Shown: positions 26,249 to 35,511, numbered from the stretch's first letter. The stretch is DNA of 64,000 bases from Hyphomicrobiales bacterium (GCA_021775455.1 JAJFHU010000020.1:1-64000), one strand, 5' to 3'. Notes: generated by a model from the sequence alone, not told the origin. Numbers and translations: made by a program.

Positions 26249-27874
26249 TTAGCCAAACTGGTTCATGGTGTTGTCTTTGCCGGAAGCCTTCAGTGCAGCA
26301 TCCCCGGCGAAGTATTCCTTGTGGTCATCCCCCATGTCGGATCCGGCCATATTCTGGTGCCTCACACAGGCAATACCCTGGCGAATTTCCTCCCGCTGAA
26401 CATTGAGCACATATCCAAGCATGCCATCTTCACCAAAATAGCGCTTGGCGAGATTGTCGGTCGAAAGCGCTGCCGTGTGGTAGGTCGGAAGCGTGATCAG
26501 GTGATGGAAGATACCAGCCTCACGGGCAGAATCGGCCTGGAAGGTTCGAATTTTTGCATCTGCTTCACTGGCAAGTTCCGAACCATCATAGTCAATACTC
26601 ATCAGGTTTGATTTGTCATACGCAGAGACATCCTTGCCTGCTTCTTCCCACTCCTCAAATACCTGCTCACGAAACTTGAGTGTCCAGTTGAACGAAGGCG
26701 AGTTGTTGTACACAAGCTTCGCATCCGGGATAACTTCGCGAATGCGTTTGACCATGCCGCCGATCTGGCCGATATGCGGCTTTTCGGTTTCAATCCACAA
26801 CAGGTCCGCACCGTGCTGTAATGAGGTAATACAGTCGAGCACACAGCGATCCTCCCCGGTTCCGGGTTTGAACTGGTAGAGATTGGAAGGAAGGCGCTTC
26901 GGACGAAGCAACTTGCCATCGCGCCTGATCACAACATCTGATGATCTCAGATCGTCAGCAGCGACCTCTTCGCAATCGAGGAACGAGTTATACTGGTCAC
27001 CCAAATCGCCCGGTTCATTTGAGTAGGCAAGCTGCTGGGTAAGTCCCGCACCAAGCGAATCCGTACGCGTAACGATGATGCCGTCCTCGACACCCAGTTC
27101 CATAAAAGCGTAACGGCAGGCGCGAACCTTTGCCAGGAATACTTCGTGCGGAACAGTAACCTTGCCGTCCTGGTGGCCGCACTGTTTTTCGTCAGACACC
27201 TGATTTTCAATCTGCAGCGCACAGGCGCCGGCCTCAATCATCTTTTTGGCGAGAAGGTAAGTGGCTTCCGCGTTACCAAAACCGGCATCAATATCGGCAA
27301 TTATCGGAACCACATGAGTTTCATGATTATTGATCTTGGCGATAATTTCCGCTACCTTTGCACTATCCCCTGCTTCGCGCGCAGCATCCAATTCACGGAA
27401 CAGGCCACCAAGCTCGCGTGCGTCTGCCTGACGCAGGAAGGTGTATAGTTCTTCAATCAGTGCTGCTACCGAGGTTTTCTCGTGCATGGACTGGTCAGGC
27501 AACGGTCCAAAATCTGAACGAAGAGCGGCAACCATCCAGCCTGAGAGGTAGAGATACTTCCCCTTCGTGGTTTCAAAATGCTTCTTGATCGAGATCATCT
27601 TCTGCTGACCAATGAAACCATGCCAGCAACCAAGTGACTGTGTGTAGTTTGCAGGATCTGCATCATAGTCCGCCATGTCGCGCCGCATAATTCCGGCGGT
27701 ATATTTTGCAATATCGAGGCCCGTCTTGAAATTGTTTTGTGCACGCATACGCGCCACATTTTCCGGGTTTATTCCGCTCCAACTGTCACCTTTGGAAGTT
27801 ACCAGATCACTGGCTCTCTTGATTTCGTCAGCGTAAGATGCGTTTTGTCCTTCGGGCTTAAACTGCATGTTCAT
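26249..27874 (-). CDS. aceA: Isocitrate lyase
   Basis: Isocitrate lyase splits isocitrate into glyoxylate and succinate, the first step of the glyoxylate shunt used for growth on acetate and fatty acids. I choose the ATG at 27874 (541 residues, 'MNMQFKPEGQNASYADEIKR') because AGGGAAAG lies just upstream; an in-frame start at 27919 lacks one. The catalytic motif is 'SDEKQCGHQDGKV' (KKCGH type), with 'VPIIADIDAGFGNAEATYLL' and 'WIETEKPHIGQIGGMVKRI'. The length and inserts fit the longer, aceA2-like form known in some bacteria. Malate synthase is not in the window. The upstream operator array suggests substrate-dependent control. Confidence 0.96.
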   Translation of the reverse strand: MNMQFKPEGQNASYADEIKRASDLVTSKGDSWSGINPENVARMRAQNNFKTGLDIAKYTAGIMRRDMADYDADPANYTQSLGCWHGFIGQQKMISIKKHFETTKGKYLYLSGWMVAALRSDFGPLPDQSMHEKTSVAALIEELYTFLRQADARELGGLFRELDAAREAGDSAKVAEIIAKINNHETHVVPIIADIDAGFGNAEATYLLAKKMIEAGACALQIENQVSDEKQCGHQDGKVTVPHEVFLAKVRACRYAFMELGVEDGIIVTRTDSLGAGLTQQLAYSNEPGDLGDQYNSFLDCEEVAADDLRSSDVVIRRDGKLLRPKRLPSNLYQFKPGTGEDRCVLDCITSLQHGADLLWIETEKPHIGQIGGMVKRIREVIPDAKLVYNNSPSFNWTLKFREQVFEEWEEAGKDVSAYDKSNLMSIDYDGSELASEADAKIRTFQADSAREAGIFHHLITLPTYHTAALSTDNLAKRYFGEDGMLGYVLNVQREEIRQGIACVRHQNMAGSDMGDDHKEYFAGDAALKASGKDNTMNQFG

Positions 27875-27966
27875 GATCTTTCCCTTTGCAGATTGCATGT
27901 GAACAACGATCACAGCCAAAAATCTGGAAACGGATTTTATGCAGCCGTGTCAATTTCATTACTGCA

Positions 27967-28079
27967 TTTACAAATTTTTACTCAAATGTCAGTATAAATT
28001 TGTAAATTTGAGAGTGTTTTTGTGTCAGAATGTCGGATTTCGTACTTGCTCGCGGTAAATTTGTAAAGATATTTACAAG
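27967..28079 (-). promoter_or_regulatory. Four-box operator region upstream of aceA
   Basis: Four copies of the TTTACAAA/TTTGTAAA octamer lie within 113 bp upstream of aceA. TTTACAAATTT (27967-27977) and AAATTTGTAAA (27996-28006) form a perfect 11-bp inverted repeat. TTGTAAA (28061-28067) and TTTACAA (28072-28078) form a tight 7-bp palindrome with a 4-bp spacer. The octamer resembles the TTTGCAAA core bound by RamB, which controls aceA in corynebacteria, and RamB-like (short-chain acyl-CoA regulator) proteins occur in alphaproteobacteria. No ramB-like gene is adjacent here, so the regulator is inferred. Confidence 0.65.
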
Positions 28080-28173
28080 CATCTCTTTGTGAAAAACAGG
28101 TTTCCTTGAATTATGAATTCGGTTTCCGACGCCAGTTCGATTGCCAAGATCTTCTTAGCGCTAAAGGTTCTGG

Positions 28174-29178
28174 TTACCAGAGTTTTGGTCGAATGACACC
28201 GACTTCGGTGCCGTTACGGTTCGTAACCGCTGGTCGCGCAATTCGATTCAACTGTTCTGTGGCTGGATCGCCCAAATCCAGCATTTTAATGATCAGTTCC
28301 GCCATAAGGGAATCGACTGCCCGTTCAGCGCCATCGCGTGCCTTGATAACCGCTCCCAGGCCGAGAGTTGGCAGCATCGCCAGATAAACACCTTCGGCAC
28401 CGAACTTGACGAACGCGTTCCTGCCGGTTGCCCTCATGATCCGGGTGCAGGCGAAACCTTCTCCCGCAACCATTTCGGGATAATCACAACACGCCTGCCA
28501 AATCCTTGTCGTAGCTGCCTTCCGCTTTTCCTCCAAACCATCCGCTGTAACAAACCGTGCTGCAGCCGTTGCTGTTGCTTTCAATGGAATTGCATGGGTC
28601 GGTATTGAGCAGCCGTCTACACCACATACATCAACTCCATGAGGCACTCCTGAGAATGCTTCCAGTACCGCAAGAACTTCCTGTTGAACCCGGTGTTCCC
28701 TGGCGATGTACCCTCTCGTTTCCAGTCCGGTGTGCCTCGCAAATGCCAGCATTCCCGCATGTTTACCTGAGCATGTGTTGAAAATTTCGGAAGCATTGCC
28801 ACCTGCCCGATAGAGCTCTTCAGTCGCAACAATACTGCGTGGCACGTTGCAGCCGCACTCCAGATGATGGGATGCTAAATCCGACTTACTCAGCATTTCT
28901 TCAACTGCTGTGATATGGATCGGCTGACCACCGTGTGAACTACAGGCCAGCGAAATGTGCTTATTCTCAAATCCAAAAGCATCTGCAGCACCCGATTCAA
29001 CCAAAGGTACAGCTTGAAATGCTTTTGCCGAGGAGCGTGGAAAGACGATCCTGTCCGCGTCACCACATTGATGCACAATCTTGCCGCCACTGTCACACAC
29101 AACCACATCGGCTAAATGGATACTCTCGACCACATTGCCGCGTGTAACCTCTACAGTTGCCGGAGAATGTTTGTTCAT
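28174..29178 (-). CDS. L-asparaginase, Rhizobium etli type
   Basis: The 334-residue protein belongs to the asparaginase family typified by the inducible R. etli enzyme, unrelated in sequence to the E. coli type I/II enzymes. It hydrolyses asparagine to aspartate and ammonia. Family motifs include 'RIVFPRSSAKAFQAVPLVES' (candidate nucleophile Ser and Lys of the RSSAK segment), 'ISLACSSHGGQPIH', 'LECGCNVP' and 'IFNTCSGKHAGMLAF'. Metal-ligand cysteines of the family are in 'HLECGCN' and 'DVCGVDGCS'. It is the last gene of a probable unit after the IscU-like and yidD genes (spacers 30 and 21 bp). The start ATG follows yidD closely. Confidence 0.92.
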   Translation of the reverse strand: MNKHSPATVEVTRGNVVESIHLADVVVCDSGGKIVHQCGDADRIVFPRSSAKAFQAVPLVESGAADAFGFENKHISLACSSHGGQPIHITAVEEMLSKSDLASHHLECGCNVPRSIVATEELYRAGGNASEIFNTCSGKHAGMLAFARHTGLETRGYIAREHRVQQEVLAVLEAFSGVPHGVDVCGVDGCSIPTHAIPLKATATAAARFVTADGLEEKRKAATTRIWQACCDYPEMVAGEGFACTRIMRATGRNAFVKFGAEGVYLAMLPTLGLGAVIKARDGAERAVDSLMAELIIKMLDLGDPATEQLNRIARPAVTNRNGTEVGVIRPKLW

Positions 29179-29199
29179 GTGATTGCCCTGCGCGAAATG

Positions 29200-29475
29200 C
29201 TATTTTGGAACTGGATCATGACCACTGGTACCAAGTGGATTGCATTTGGCAACTCGCAATAATGTAAACCAGCCACCTTTTAGCAAACCATGACGGGCAA
29301 TTGCCTCATAACCATATTCCGAGCAGGTTGGCTGGTGTCGACAGGCTGCCCCGATGAACCCCGATAATGTAAGTTGATACAGGCGAATTAGACCAACACC
29401 CAACACTCTGCCCGGCGTTTTTGGCCATTTACCCGACCAGTTGCGGGATTGCGAAACCTTGTCTCGAAATTTCAT
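29200..29475 (-). CDS. yidD: Membrane protein insertion efficiency factor YidD
   Basis: YidD is a small membrane-associated protein that helps YidC-dependent insertion of inner-membrane proteins. This 91-residue copy contains the family signature 'LYQLTLSGFIGAACRHQPTC' followed by SEYGYEAIARHGLLKGGW, with conserved cysteines and the amphipathic N-terminal helix. The basic N-terminal extension of about 25 residues ('KFRDKVSQSRNWSGKW') is common in Rhizobiales. It lies between the IscU-like and asparaginase genes, not in the rpmH-rnpA-yidC cluster where gammaproteobacteria have it. Confidence 0.95.
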   Translation of the reverse strand: MKFRDKVSQSRNWSGKWPKTPGRVLGVGLIRLYQLTLSGFIGAACRHQPTCSEYGYEAIARHGLLKGGWFTLLRVAKCNPLGTSGHDPVPK

Positions 29476-29505
29476 TACCTGTCCGATGGTATAAGAACCT
29501 ATATG

Positions 29506-29949
29506 TTACTGAGCTGCTTGCATGGCAGCTTCAATCTGATCCACACAATCCACAACCGCATCAAAGGTCAGCAATGTGGAAGCATGCCTGGCCTTGTATT
29601 CGCGGACCGGTTCCAGAAACTTGAAAGCCTCAAACTTTCCAGACGGCGGCGGCCCGTTTTCCTTTAACATCTTGTACATTGTCTCGCGCAACTCGCGCAA
29701 ATCGTCACCAGTACTACCAATGATGGTGCTAGCCATAATTGACGAAGATGCCTGACCCAACGCACAAGCTTTCACCTCATGACCAAAGTCAGTTACCACG
29801 CCGTCTTTCATTTTCAGCCACACCTCTACGGTCGAACCACATAATTTGGAATGCGCACGCGCGGTTGCGTCAGCATCATCTAGTTTCCCGATGCTTCCAA
29901 TATTGCCGGCATATTCGAGTATTTTGGTATTGTAGACGCTGTCCAACAT
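29506..29949 (-). CDS. Iron-sulphur cluster assembly scaffold (IscU/NifU-N-like)
   Basis: I start this gene at 29949 (147 residues, 'MLDSVYNTKILEYAGNIGSI') because relatives start there, although the frame opens further upstream to 30021. It has the U-type scaffold domain with Cys ligands in 'HSKLCGSTVEVWLKMKD', 'HEVKACALGQASSSIMA' and near the end in 'FDAVVDCVDQIEAA'. The alphaproteobacterial version is usually a SUF-associated or stand-alone scaffold that holds nascent [2Fe-2S] clusters. The gene is divergent from folE, a linkage common in Rhizobiales, and heads the unit with yidD and asparaginase. Confidence 0.88.
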   Translation of the reverse strand: MLDSVYNTKILEYAGNIGSIGKLDDADATARAHSKLCGSTVEVWLKMKDGVVTDFGHEVKACALGQASSSIMASTIIGSTGDDLRELRETMYKMLKENGPPPSGKFEAFKFLEPVREYKARHASTLLTFDAVVDCVDQIEAAMQAAQ

Positions 29950-30243
29950 GCAATTAACCGATGCAATTGAGCTGAAGTTTGCCACAATATAGGCATTCCA
30001 CTTGCTTTCGTCGACATTCAAATCAATGTGCTGGTTGATCTTTATTGTTGAGGATTGCTAAAAATGCACTATATGAATGGTAAGTCTGGTCACCGTGCCG
30101 GAAGTGCAATGCAAAAAGCATTGTTCTGAAAGCCCCGGAACCCGGCCAACAGCGATTTTGCACCCAGCGTTGCATGGCGGACAAAATCCAGGTTGCGACT
30201 GGTCCGATAGTAGATCACAGACGTAAACTCTGGAGACGCGACA

Positions 30244-30894
30244 ATGCGGGAGCTGGAAATGGATGCAATACTTGAAAGCCTGAAAAAGGTTGAATCGCGT
30301 AAAGTACTTCCAAAATCACAACGACCTTCACAACAAGAAGCTGAAGAAGCAGTAAAAACGCTTTTAAAGTGGATGGGTGAAGATGTAGCGCGTGAAGGGC
30401 TTCTTGATACTCCAAAGAGGGTAGCCAAAGCTTACAGGGAACTGTTCAGCGGTTACGATGAAAATCCCCACGATTCCCTCGGCCGCACCTTTGAGGAAGT
30501 GGGTGGATACGACGATATGGTGCTCGTCAAGGACATCGACTTTCATTCCCATTGTGAACATCACCTCGTTCCAATTATCGGCAAGGCACATGTCGCCTAC
30601 CTTCCTGATGGACGGGTACTTGGGTTATCAAAGATCGCACGCACAGTGGAAATTTTTGCCCGCCGCCTTCAGACACAGGAAAACATGACAGCGCAAATCG
30701 CCCACACCATTGATGATGCGTTGCAACCTCGCGGAGTGGCAGTCATGATTGAAGCCGAGCACATGTGTATGGCTATGCGCGGCATCAAGAAACAGGGATC
30801 GACCACAACTACCACTTGTTTCACCGGCGCGTTCCATGATGGCCACAATGAACAAACCAACTTCCTGAACCTGCTACGTCTGGGTCGCAAGTAG
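30244..30894 (+). CDS. folE: GTP cyclohydrolase I
   Basis: FolE converts GTP to dihydroneopterin triphosphate, the first step of folate and pterin synthesis. The 216-residue protein has the zinc and active-site motifs '[20 protein letters not shown]' (Cys and His ligands), '[20 protein letters not shown]' and '[20 protein letters not shown]' with the second zinc Cys, plus the tail '[17 protein letters not shown]'. TGGAG lies about 10 bases before the ATG. It leads a plus-strand unit with hisI 24 bp downstream and a LysE-type exporter, as in related genomes. Confidence 0.97.
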   Translation: MRELEMDAILESLKKVESRKVLPKSQRPSQQEAEEAVKTLLKWMGEDVAREGLLDTPKRVAKAYRELFSGYDENPHDSLGRTFEEVGGYDDMVLVKDIDFHSHCEHHLVPIIGKAHVAYLPDGRVLGLSKIARTVEIFARRLQTQENMTAQIAHTIDDALQPRGVAVMIEAEHMCMAMRGIKKQGSTTTTTCFTGAFHDGHNEQTNFLNLLRLGRK

Positions 30895-30918
30895 CCAACA
30901 CAAGTCAGAAAAGCGCTT

Positions 30919-31362
30919 ATGTCTGCAATTGAAATTTCGTTCGACACTCCGCAGACAACCAAACTTCAGGAAGGCGGTAGCATCCTGTCGCCAAAATTCG
31001 ATGCCAATGGATTGATTTCGGCAATCGTGTCTGATCATGCAACCGGCGAAATATTGATGCTTGCGCACATGAACGCAGAAGCGTTGAAGCTTACCATCGA
31101 AACCGGAGAATCCCATTTCTGGAGCCGTTCCAGGCAAGAGCTTTGGCACAAGGGCGCAACGTCGGGAAACATCCAGAAAGTCCAGGAAATCAGGATCGAT
31201 TGTGACCAGGATGCTGTTCTGCTTCTCGTAAAAATAGATGGCGAGGTGAGTTGTCATACCGGCGCACGGTCATGTTTTTATCGACGCGTTGATACAACTG
31301 GTAAGCAAATCACCCTTGAGCCAGTCAAAATAGTTGAGCAAAATCAGAAATCCGGCAAGTGA
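30919..31362 (+). CDS. hisI: Phosphoribosyl-AMP cyclohydrolase
   Basis: HisI opens the purine ring of PR-AMP in histidine synthesis. This 147-residue enzyme is the stand-alone form, without the HisE pyrophosphohydrolase domain. It shows '[20 protein letters not shown]', '[19 protein letters not shown]', '[12 protein letters not shown]' and '[13 protein letters not shown]', with the zinc-binding Cys residues in the last two and Asp/magnesium site in DCDQD. Its TGA overlaps the GTG start of the next gene, so the pair is coupled. The rest of the his genes are elsewhere. Confidence 0.96.
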   Translation: MSAIEISFDTPQTTKLQEGGSILSPKFDANGLISAIVSDHATGEILMLAHMNAEALKLTIETGESHFWSRSRQELWHKGATSGNIQKVQEIRIDCDQDAVLLLVKIDGEVSCHTGARSCFYRRVDTTGKQITLEPVKIVEQNQKSGK

Positions 31363-31946
31363 TAGGGTCATTTCTCTTTACCGGCCTCCTCTTGATGGGC
31401 ACTCCAGGGCCTGGAGTGTTGAGTTTGGCAGGCGTGAGTTCAGCCTATGGCGTGCGTTCAGGTGTGCAGTATTTGCTTGGCCTGTTAATCGGCAATGCAC
31501 TTACCGGATTGATAGTTGCATCAGGACTGGCCGCGGCAATCCTCGCCGTGCCTGTCATCAGAAACGTCTTGTTGTATGCATCCGTCGGTTACTTGCTATA
31601 TTTGGCTGCCAAAATTGCATTTGCCGGTAGCCGGATTGCCTTCATATTTTCTGATTCCGCGCCGGGATTTTTTAGCGGGATCACGCTGCAACTCATCAAT
31701 CCCAAAGCATATGTTGTAAATACCGCATTCTTCACCGGCTTCCCGATAATGCCGGATAATTTCCTGCTTGAAACGCTGATCAAGTTTGCATTGATAAACA
31801 GTATTTGGATACCAATCCATTTCACCTGGTTGTATGCTGGTATCTCATTGAAGAAGTTGGCGCTTCGCCAGGAAATCCAGAGGGCCATAAACATCGTGAT
31901 GGCTCTGTTGATGCTGCTTGCAATCGCAATGGCCGTAGTTATATGA
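31359..31946 (+). CDS. LysE/RhtB-family amino-acid exporter
   Basis: The 195-residue hydrophobic protein has about six membrane helices and the LysE-family motif '[20 protein letters not shown]' near the N-terminus, followed by [16 protein letters not shown]. LysE/RhtB proteins export amino acids or their derivatives by proton antiport. The GTG start overlaps the hisI stop (GTGA), so it is translated after hisI. The substrate is not predictable. The motif '[16 protein letters not shown]' in the second half supports the family. No regulator of the LysG type is adjacent. Confidence 0.9.
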   Translation: MIGSFLFTGLLLMGTPGPGVLSLAGVSSAYGVRSGVQYLLGLLIGNALTGLIVASGLAAAILAVPVIRNVLLYASVGYLLYLAAKIAFAGSRIAFIFSDSAPGFFSGITLQLINPKAYVVNTAFFTGFPIMPDNFLLETLIKFALINSIWIPIHFTWLYAGISLKKLALRQEIQRAINIVMALLMLLAIAMAVVI

Positions 31947-32041
31947 CCAGACTATGTCTAATTCTAAAGTTTCAATTTTTAATCATTTGTTTAAAAGATT
32001 TTTGCCTATAATCAGAACAACGTACGAAACAGGAGTAGTTC

Positions 32042-33079
32042 GTGGAAGATCAGGTCAATCGGGAGCTGGAAGAGTCCGGTAGTATGCAGCCCCTTGCAGT
32101 TAACCAGAATTCAGAAAAATTGACTGAACCTGGCCTGCCTGATTCAACCGGTAAACAAGAACATCAGGATGGTGTGGCGCTAGCTCTAGGTGGCGGTGCA
32201 GCTCGCGGATGGGCTCATATTGGCGTTCTGAGGGCATTTGATGAAGCCAATATTCCAATCACGATGATTGCCGGAACTTCAATCGGTGCGCTAGCTGGTG
32301 GATGTTTCCTCGCAGGCAAACTGGATGATCTTGAAGACTTCGCCCGTTCCATAACCCGGCGTGGCATGCTCCGTTACATGGATTTTTCATTCAGGGGCTC
32401 GGGTTTGATATCCGGTGGGCGACTTGGCTCAAGGCTTGACGAGGCAATTGGCGATCTGAATATTGAAGATCTCGACCGGCCATTTGTTGCCGTGGCGACC
32501 GATATTCGCAATGGCCACGAGATATGGTTACATGACGGTAAATTGAGCCCGGCAATTCGTGCTTCCTATGCGCTACCAGGCGTATTTACACCGGTCATGA
32601 TTTCAGGCCGCAATCTGGTCGATGGTGCATTGGTAAATCCGGTTCCAGTTTCTGCCTGCCGCGCTTACGAAGCCAATATGGTGGTAGCAGTCGATTTAAA
32701 CTCGGAAACATTCGGACGCGGTACAGTGGTCCGGTCTGCCTCGTTTGAAAAGGAGCTAGAGCCAGTTGATGAATCAAATGCCCCAAAGTTTCCTACTTCC
32801 TGGTTGCCATTTATGGGCAGCGGTTCTCAGGGAACCGAGGAAGTTCAGTCGCGGCTGGGCGTTACCGGTGTGATGATTGAGGCATTTAACATTATTCTCG
32901 ATCGAATCACGCGTTCTCGCTTAGCTGGCGATCCGCCGGATTTCACAATTCGACCACGCCTGAAAGAGATTGGCCTTGCAGAATTTCACAAGGCAGATGA
33001 AGCAATCGCCTTGGGATACGAAGAAGGGATGAAACGGGTCGCAGACCTTAAAGAGTCAATTCAACTGGCTGCAATGTAG
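32042..33079 (+). CDS. Patatin-like phospholipase (RssA/NTE type)
   Basis: This 345-residue protein starts with GTG after AGGAG. After a 45-residue variable head it has the patatin domain: the oxyanion motif 'LALGGGAARGWAHIGVLRAF', the nucleophile elbow 'IAGTSIGALAGGCFLAGK' (Ser80) and the catalytic Asp in 'LVDGALVNPVP' (Asp194). It should hydrolyse acyl esters of lipids as a Ser-Asp dyad enzyme. No signal peptide or membrane helix is evident, so it is probably cytoplasmic or peripherally membrane bound. Its 3' end overlaps the convergent CBS-protein gene by 19 bp. Confidence 0.92.
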   Translation: MEDQVNRELEESGSMQPLAVNQNSEKLTEPGLPDSTGKQEHQDGVALALGGGAARGWAHIGVLRAFDEANIPITMIAGTSIGALAGGCFLAGKLDDLEDFARSITRRGMLRYMDFSFRGSGLISGGRLGSRLDEAIGDLNIEDLDRPFVAVATDIRNGHEIWLHDGKLSPAIRASYALPGVFTPVMISGRNLVDGALVNPVPVSACRAYEANMVVAVDLNSETFGRGTVVRSASFEKELEPVDESNAPKFPTSWLPFMGSGSQGTEEVQSRLGVTGVMIEAFNIILDRITRSRLAGDPPDFTIRPRLKEIGLAEFHKADEAIALGYEEGMKRVADLKESIQLAAM

Positions 33080-33501
33080 TTGCGCATATCTTCTGCATCG
33101 CGCTCAGCTTGTTTGATTTTTTCCTTAACCACATCGCCAATTGAAATAATGCCTTCAAGTTTGCCCTTTTCAATTACCGGCATGTGACGAAAGCGGTTTG
33201 AAGTCATTATTTCCATGACCTCATTGATGGTGCTGCTGCGGGTGCATGATATGACATTGGATGTCATGCAATCAGAGACTGTGCTGGAAAGCGCCGAACT
33301 GCCCTTTTCATGCATCTCTTGAACGATATCGCGTTCAGAAATAATACCGCATACCGATCCGTCCCCTTTTTTGACAATCACGGCCCCAATCCGTTTTTCC
33401 GCCAGTATTGAGATAATTTCCTTCAAACTGCTGCCCTGATCCACAGTCAAAACAGCATTTCCTTTTGTTGCCAATATTGCCGCAACGGTCATTCTACACA
33501 C
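33061..33501 (-). CDS. CBS-domain pair protein
   Basis: The 146-residue protein is almost entirely two CBS motifs: the first around 10-70 ('VDQGSSLKEIISILAEKRIG', CGIISERDIVQEM) and the second around 80-140 ('SSTINEVMEIMTSNRFRHMP', GIISIGDVVKEKIK). Such stand-alone CBS proteins bind adenosine nucleotides and may modulate partner proteins or sense energy charge. The pattern is conserved next to the patatin gene in other Rhizobiales as far as I recall, but the function is unknown. An AGGAGGTGTG-like ribosome binding site precedes the ATG on the minus strand. Confidence 0.93.
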   Translation of the reverse strand: MCRMTVAAILATKGNAVLTVDQGSSLKEIISILAEKRIGAVIVKKGDGSVCGIISERDIVQEMHEKGSSALSSTVSDCMTSNVISCTRSSTINEVMEIMTSNRFRHMPVIEKGKLEGIISIGDVVKEKIKQAERDAEDMRNYIAAS

Positions 33502-33737
33502 CTCCTGTTTTGCGGTCCCTTACCTTGATCCCCTACCCGCTTTCAATATATCGTGAATGATGATCGCAAATGGGCAATGTGACAAGGTGCAAATCAAATT
33601 TTGTACACATCGTACATCTAAAACACTGATTTATTGAGCATAAATGCTGGTTTGTCACAAAAACTGTTGGCTAATCCGCTACGATTGAGTTATCAAATCC
33701 ATCCATACCAAGACAAAATCCAACAGGTACTATCATA

Positions 33738-34316
33738 ATGAATACGATTTTTACTGCAGCGCGGGGTGCGGCGGTTATTGGTCTTGTCACCGCTTCCGTA
33801 ATTTTTTCCAAACCGGTAAAAGCAGAGGAAGTTTACATGATCCGCGGGTTCATGAACGTTTTTTCAGCCGGAATGAACCAAATGACCAGCAAACTGCGCA
33901 GGCGCGGTGTTAATGTAAAGGTCATGTCGAATGGTGGTTGGCGCGATGCAGCTTCAGATATCATTCGACGCTCCAAGAGTGGCAAAGTCTCCTATCCGAT
34001 TATTATCGCCGGCCACTCACTGGGCGGGGTTGAGGCCGCCTCTTTTGCCAACACACTTGGGCAAAACGGCGTAAAGGTGTCGCTTTTGATCGGACTTGAT
34101 CCAGGTTTCAGTTCTCCTGCTCCACTTGGCAAAGGCATTCAAAAGGTGGTGAATTACAAAATTCCTTCGGGCAAGAATTATCGGCGTGGTCGCGGCTTCA
34201 GCGGAAATATTAGCACTATCGATGTATCCAAATACGGAGTCGATCATGTGGGAATTGACAAAAGTCCAAGCGTTCAAAAGCTGGTCATCAATCGCATCGT
34301 GAGCAGCATCCGCTAA
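33738..34316 (+). CDS. Exported alpha/beta hydrolase (lipase-like)
   Basis: This 192-residue protein has a signal peptide ('ARGAAVIGLVTASVIFSKP' then VKAEE) and a compact alpha/beta hydrolase core. The nucleophile motif is GHSLGG in 'YPIIIAGHSLGGVEAASFAN', followed by 'LLIGLDPGFSSPAPLG' (candidate acid) and 'VDHVGIDKSPSVQKLVI' (candidate His). It is short for a lipase and close to minimal thioesterase/lipase folds. Likely periplasmic. The position of the motifs supports an active enzyme, but the substrate is unknown. Confidence 0.82.
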   Translation: MNTIFTAARGAAVIGLVTASVIFSKPVKAEEVYMIRGFMNVFSAGMNQMTSKLRRRGVNVKVMSNGGWRDAASDIIRRSKSGKVSYPIIIAGHSLGGVEAASFANTLGQNGVKVSLLIGLDPGFSSPAPLGKGIQKVVNYKIPSGKNYRRGRGFSGNISTIDVSKYGVDHVGIDKSPSVQKLVINRIVSSIR

Positions 34317-34344
34317 GCAAAATTCTGAGAGGTGAGCTCCGATA

Positions 34345-34764
34345 ATGCAAGCCGAAGAAGTTATTGAAAAGCTTGACCTCTCTCCACATCCAGAGGGGGG
34401 TTATTTCCGCGAAACCTTTCGCGATCAGGCAAATGACAGTCGTGCGCACTCAACTGCAATTTACTATTTGCTGAAAGCTGGAGAGACTTCTTACTGGCAC
34501 CGGGTAGATGCATCTGAAGTCTGGCATTGGTATGCAGGTGCACCGCTAAAATTGCGAATTTGTGAAGACGGGTCGGAAACGTCGTCAATAACACTGGGAA
34601 ACTGCTTGTCAGATCAACAGATGCCTCAGGCGATTGTGCCAGCTGGGCATTGGCAATCTGCCGAGAGTTTGGGAGACTGGTCGCTGGTCGGCTGCACGGT
34701 TGCACCGGGTTTTGAGTTTTCTGGATTTGAATTGGCCCCGGCTAACTGGACACCAGCAAACTGA
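34345..34764 (+). CDS. Cupin family protein (DUF985)
   Basis: The 139-residue protein matches DUF985/cupin_5: 'LDLSPHPEGGYFRETFRDQ', 'STAIYYLLKAGETSYWHRVD', SEVWHWYAGAPLKLRI and the closing 'GCTVAPGFEFSGFEL'. The family has a metal-free or metal-dependent cupin barrel with unknown, possibly sugar-nucleotide or sulphur-related, function. A 28-bp spacer and GAGAGGTGAG Shine-Dalgarno follow the exported hydrolase, so the two may be cotranscribed. The stop is two bases from that of the convergent rhomboid gene. Confidence 0.9.
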   Translation: MQAEEVIEKLDLSPHPEGGYFRETFRDQANDSRAHSTAIYYLLKAGETSYWHRVDASEVWHWYAGAPLKLRICEDGSETSSITLGNCLSDQQMPQAIVPAGHWQSAESLGDWSLVGCTVAPGFEFSGFELAPANWTPAN

Positions 34765-34765
34765 C

Positions 34766-35479
34766 TCAACTCCAGCGGTCAAACCAGGCAAACAGCAGGA
34801 AGCCTGCCAGAAATCCACCAATGTGGGCTTCCCAGGCTATAACAGTTCCCTCCCCGGCAATATTCACAATCCCGGCCCCAAACAAAAAATTGATCAGGAA
34901 CCAGATTCCGACAAATGCCAACGCCTGTCGGTTTGAAAATGTCTGTAGAATACTATCTGCCGGCAACTGGCTTACATCCCTGCCGAATGGGCCGCCCGGC
35001 GGAAACGCAAATCGAGCTGCGGCACCCATAAAAGCGGAAACTGCAGCAGATGCACCAATCGTGGGAATCAACTCACCTTGATGGGCTGTAAAGTGTGCCA
35101 ACGCTCCAGCTAGTGACCCCACCACCCAAAGCACCAAAAATCTGCGAACACCCCAGCGTCGAACCACAATTGACCCAAATGCCGCTGTCCATAAAAGATT
35201 GACGCCCAAATGCGTCCAGTCTGCATGTAGAAAACTGTATGTTAACGGTGACCAATATACCGCCAATGGCCACGGGTCACCGATCAGGTTTTCAAATCGG
35301 GCAGGAATAAATGACAGCGCAATTATTGCCATCCGGTCCTGTTCGGCATCCAACGCCCAAATGCGAATGGCATGGATGGCAATAAGGAACGCACCAATCG
35401 CCAGAATTATCGACGGCAAATTGAAAACCGGAGGGTTGGGTTGGGTTGAATTCGTCCCATTGGAATCATTAATGTTCAT
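34766..35479 (-). CDS. Rhomboid-family intramembrane serine protease
   Basis: The 237-residue protein has six membrane helices and rhomboid hallmarks: 'SFLHADWTHLGVNLLWTAAF' (WR/H-x-N type loop and Asn), the nucleophile in 'GELIPTIGASAAVSAFMGAA' (GASAAVS, Ser) and the catalytic His in 'EAHIGGFLAGFLLF'. It cleaves membrane-helix substrates within the inner membrane. Motif set and length fit active bacterial rhomboids. It stands alone; a terminator facing its strand lies 40 bp upstream of its ATG and belongs to a different transcript. Confidence 0.93.
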   Translation of the reverse strand: MNINDSNGTNSTQPNPPVFNLPSIILAIGAFLIAIHAIRIWALDAEQDRMAIIALSFIPARFENLIGDPWPLAVYWSPLTYSFLHADWTHLGVNLLWTAAFGSIVVRRWGVRRFLVLWVVGSLAGALAHFTAHQGELIPTIGASAAVSAFMGAAARFAFPPGGPFGRDVSQLPADSILQTFSNRQALAFVGIWFLINFLFGAGIVNIAGEGTVIAWEAHIGGFLAGFLLFAWFDRWS

Positions 35480-35511
35480 ATCGGCAGTATAATTCCTTGC
35501 ATCCGCAATAC

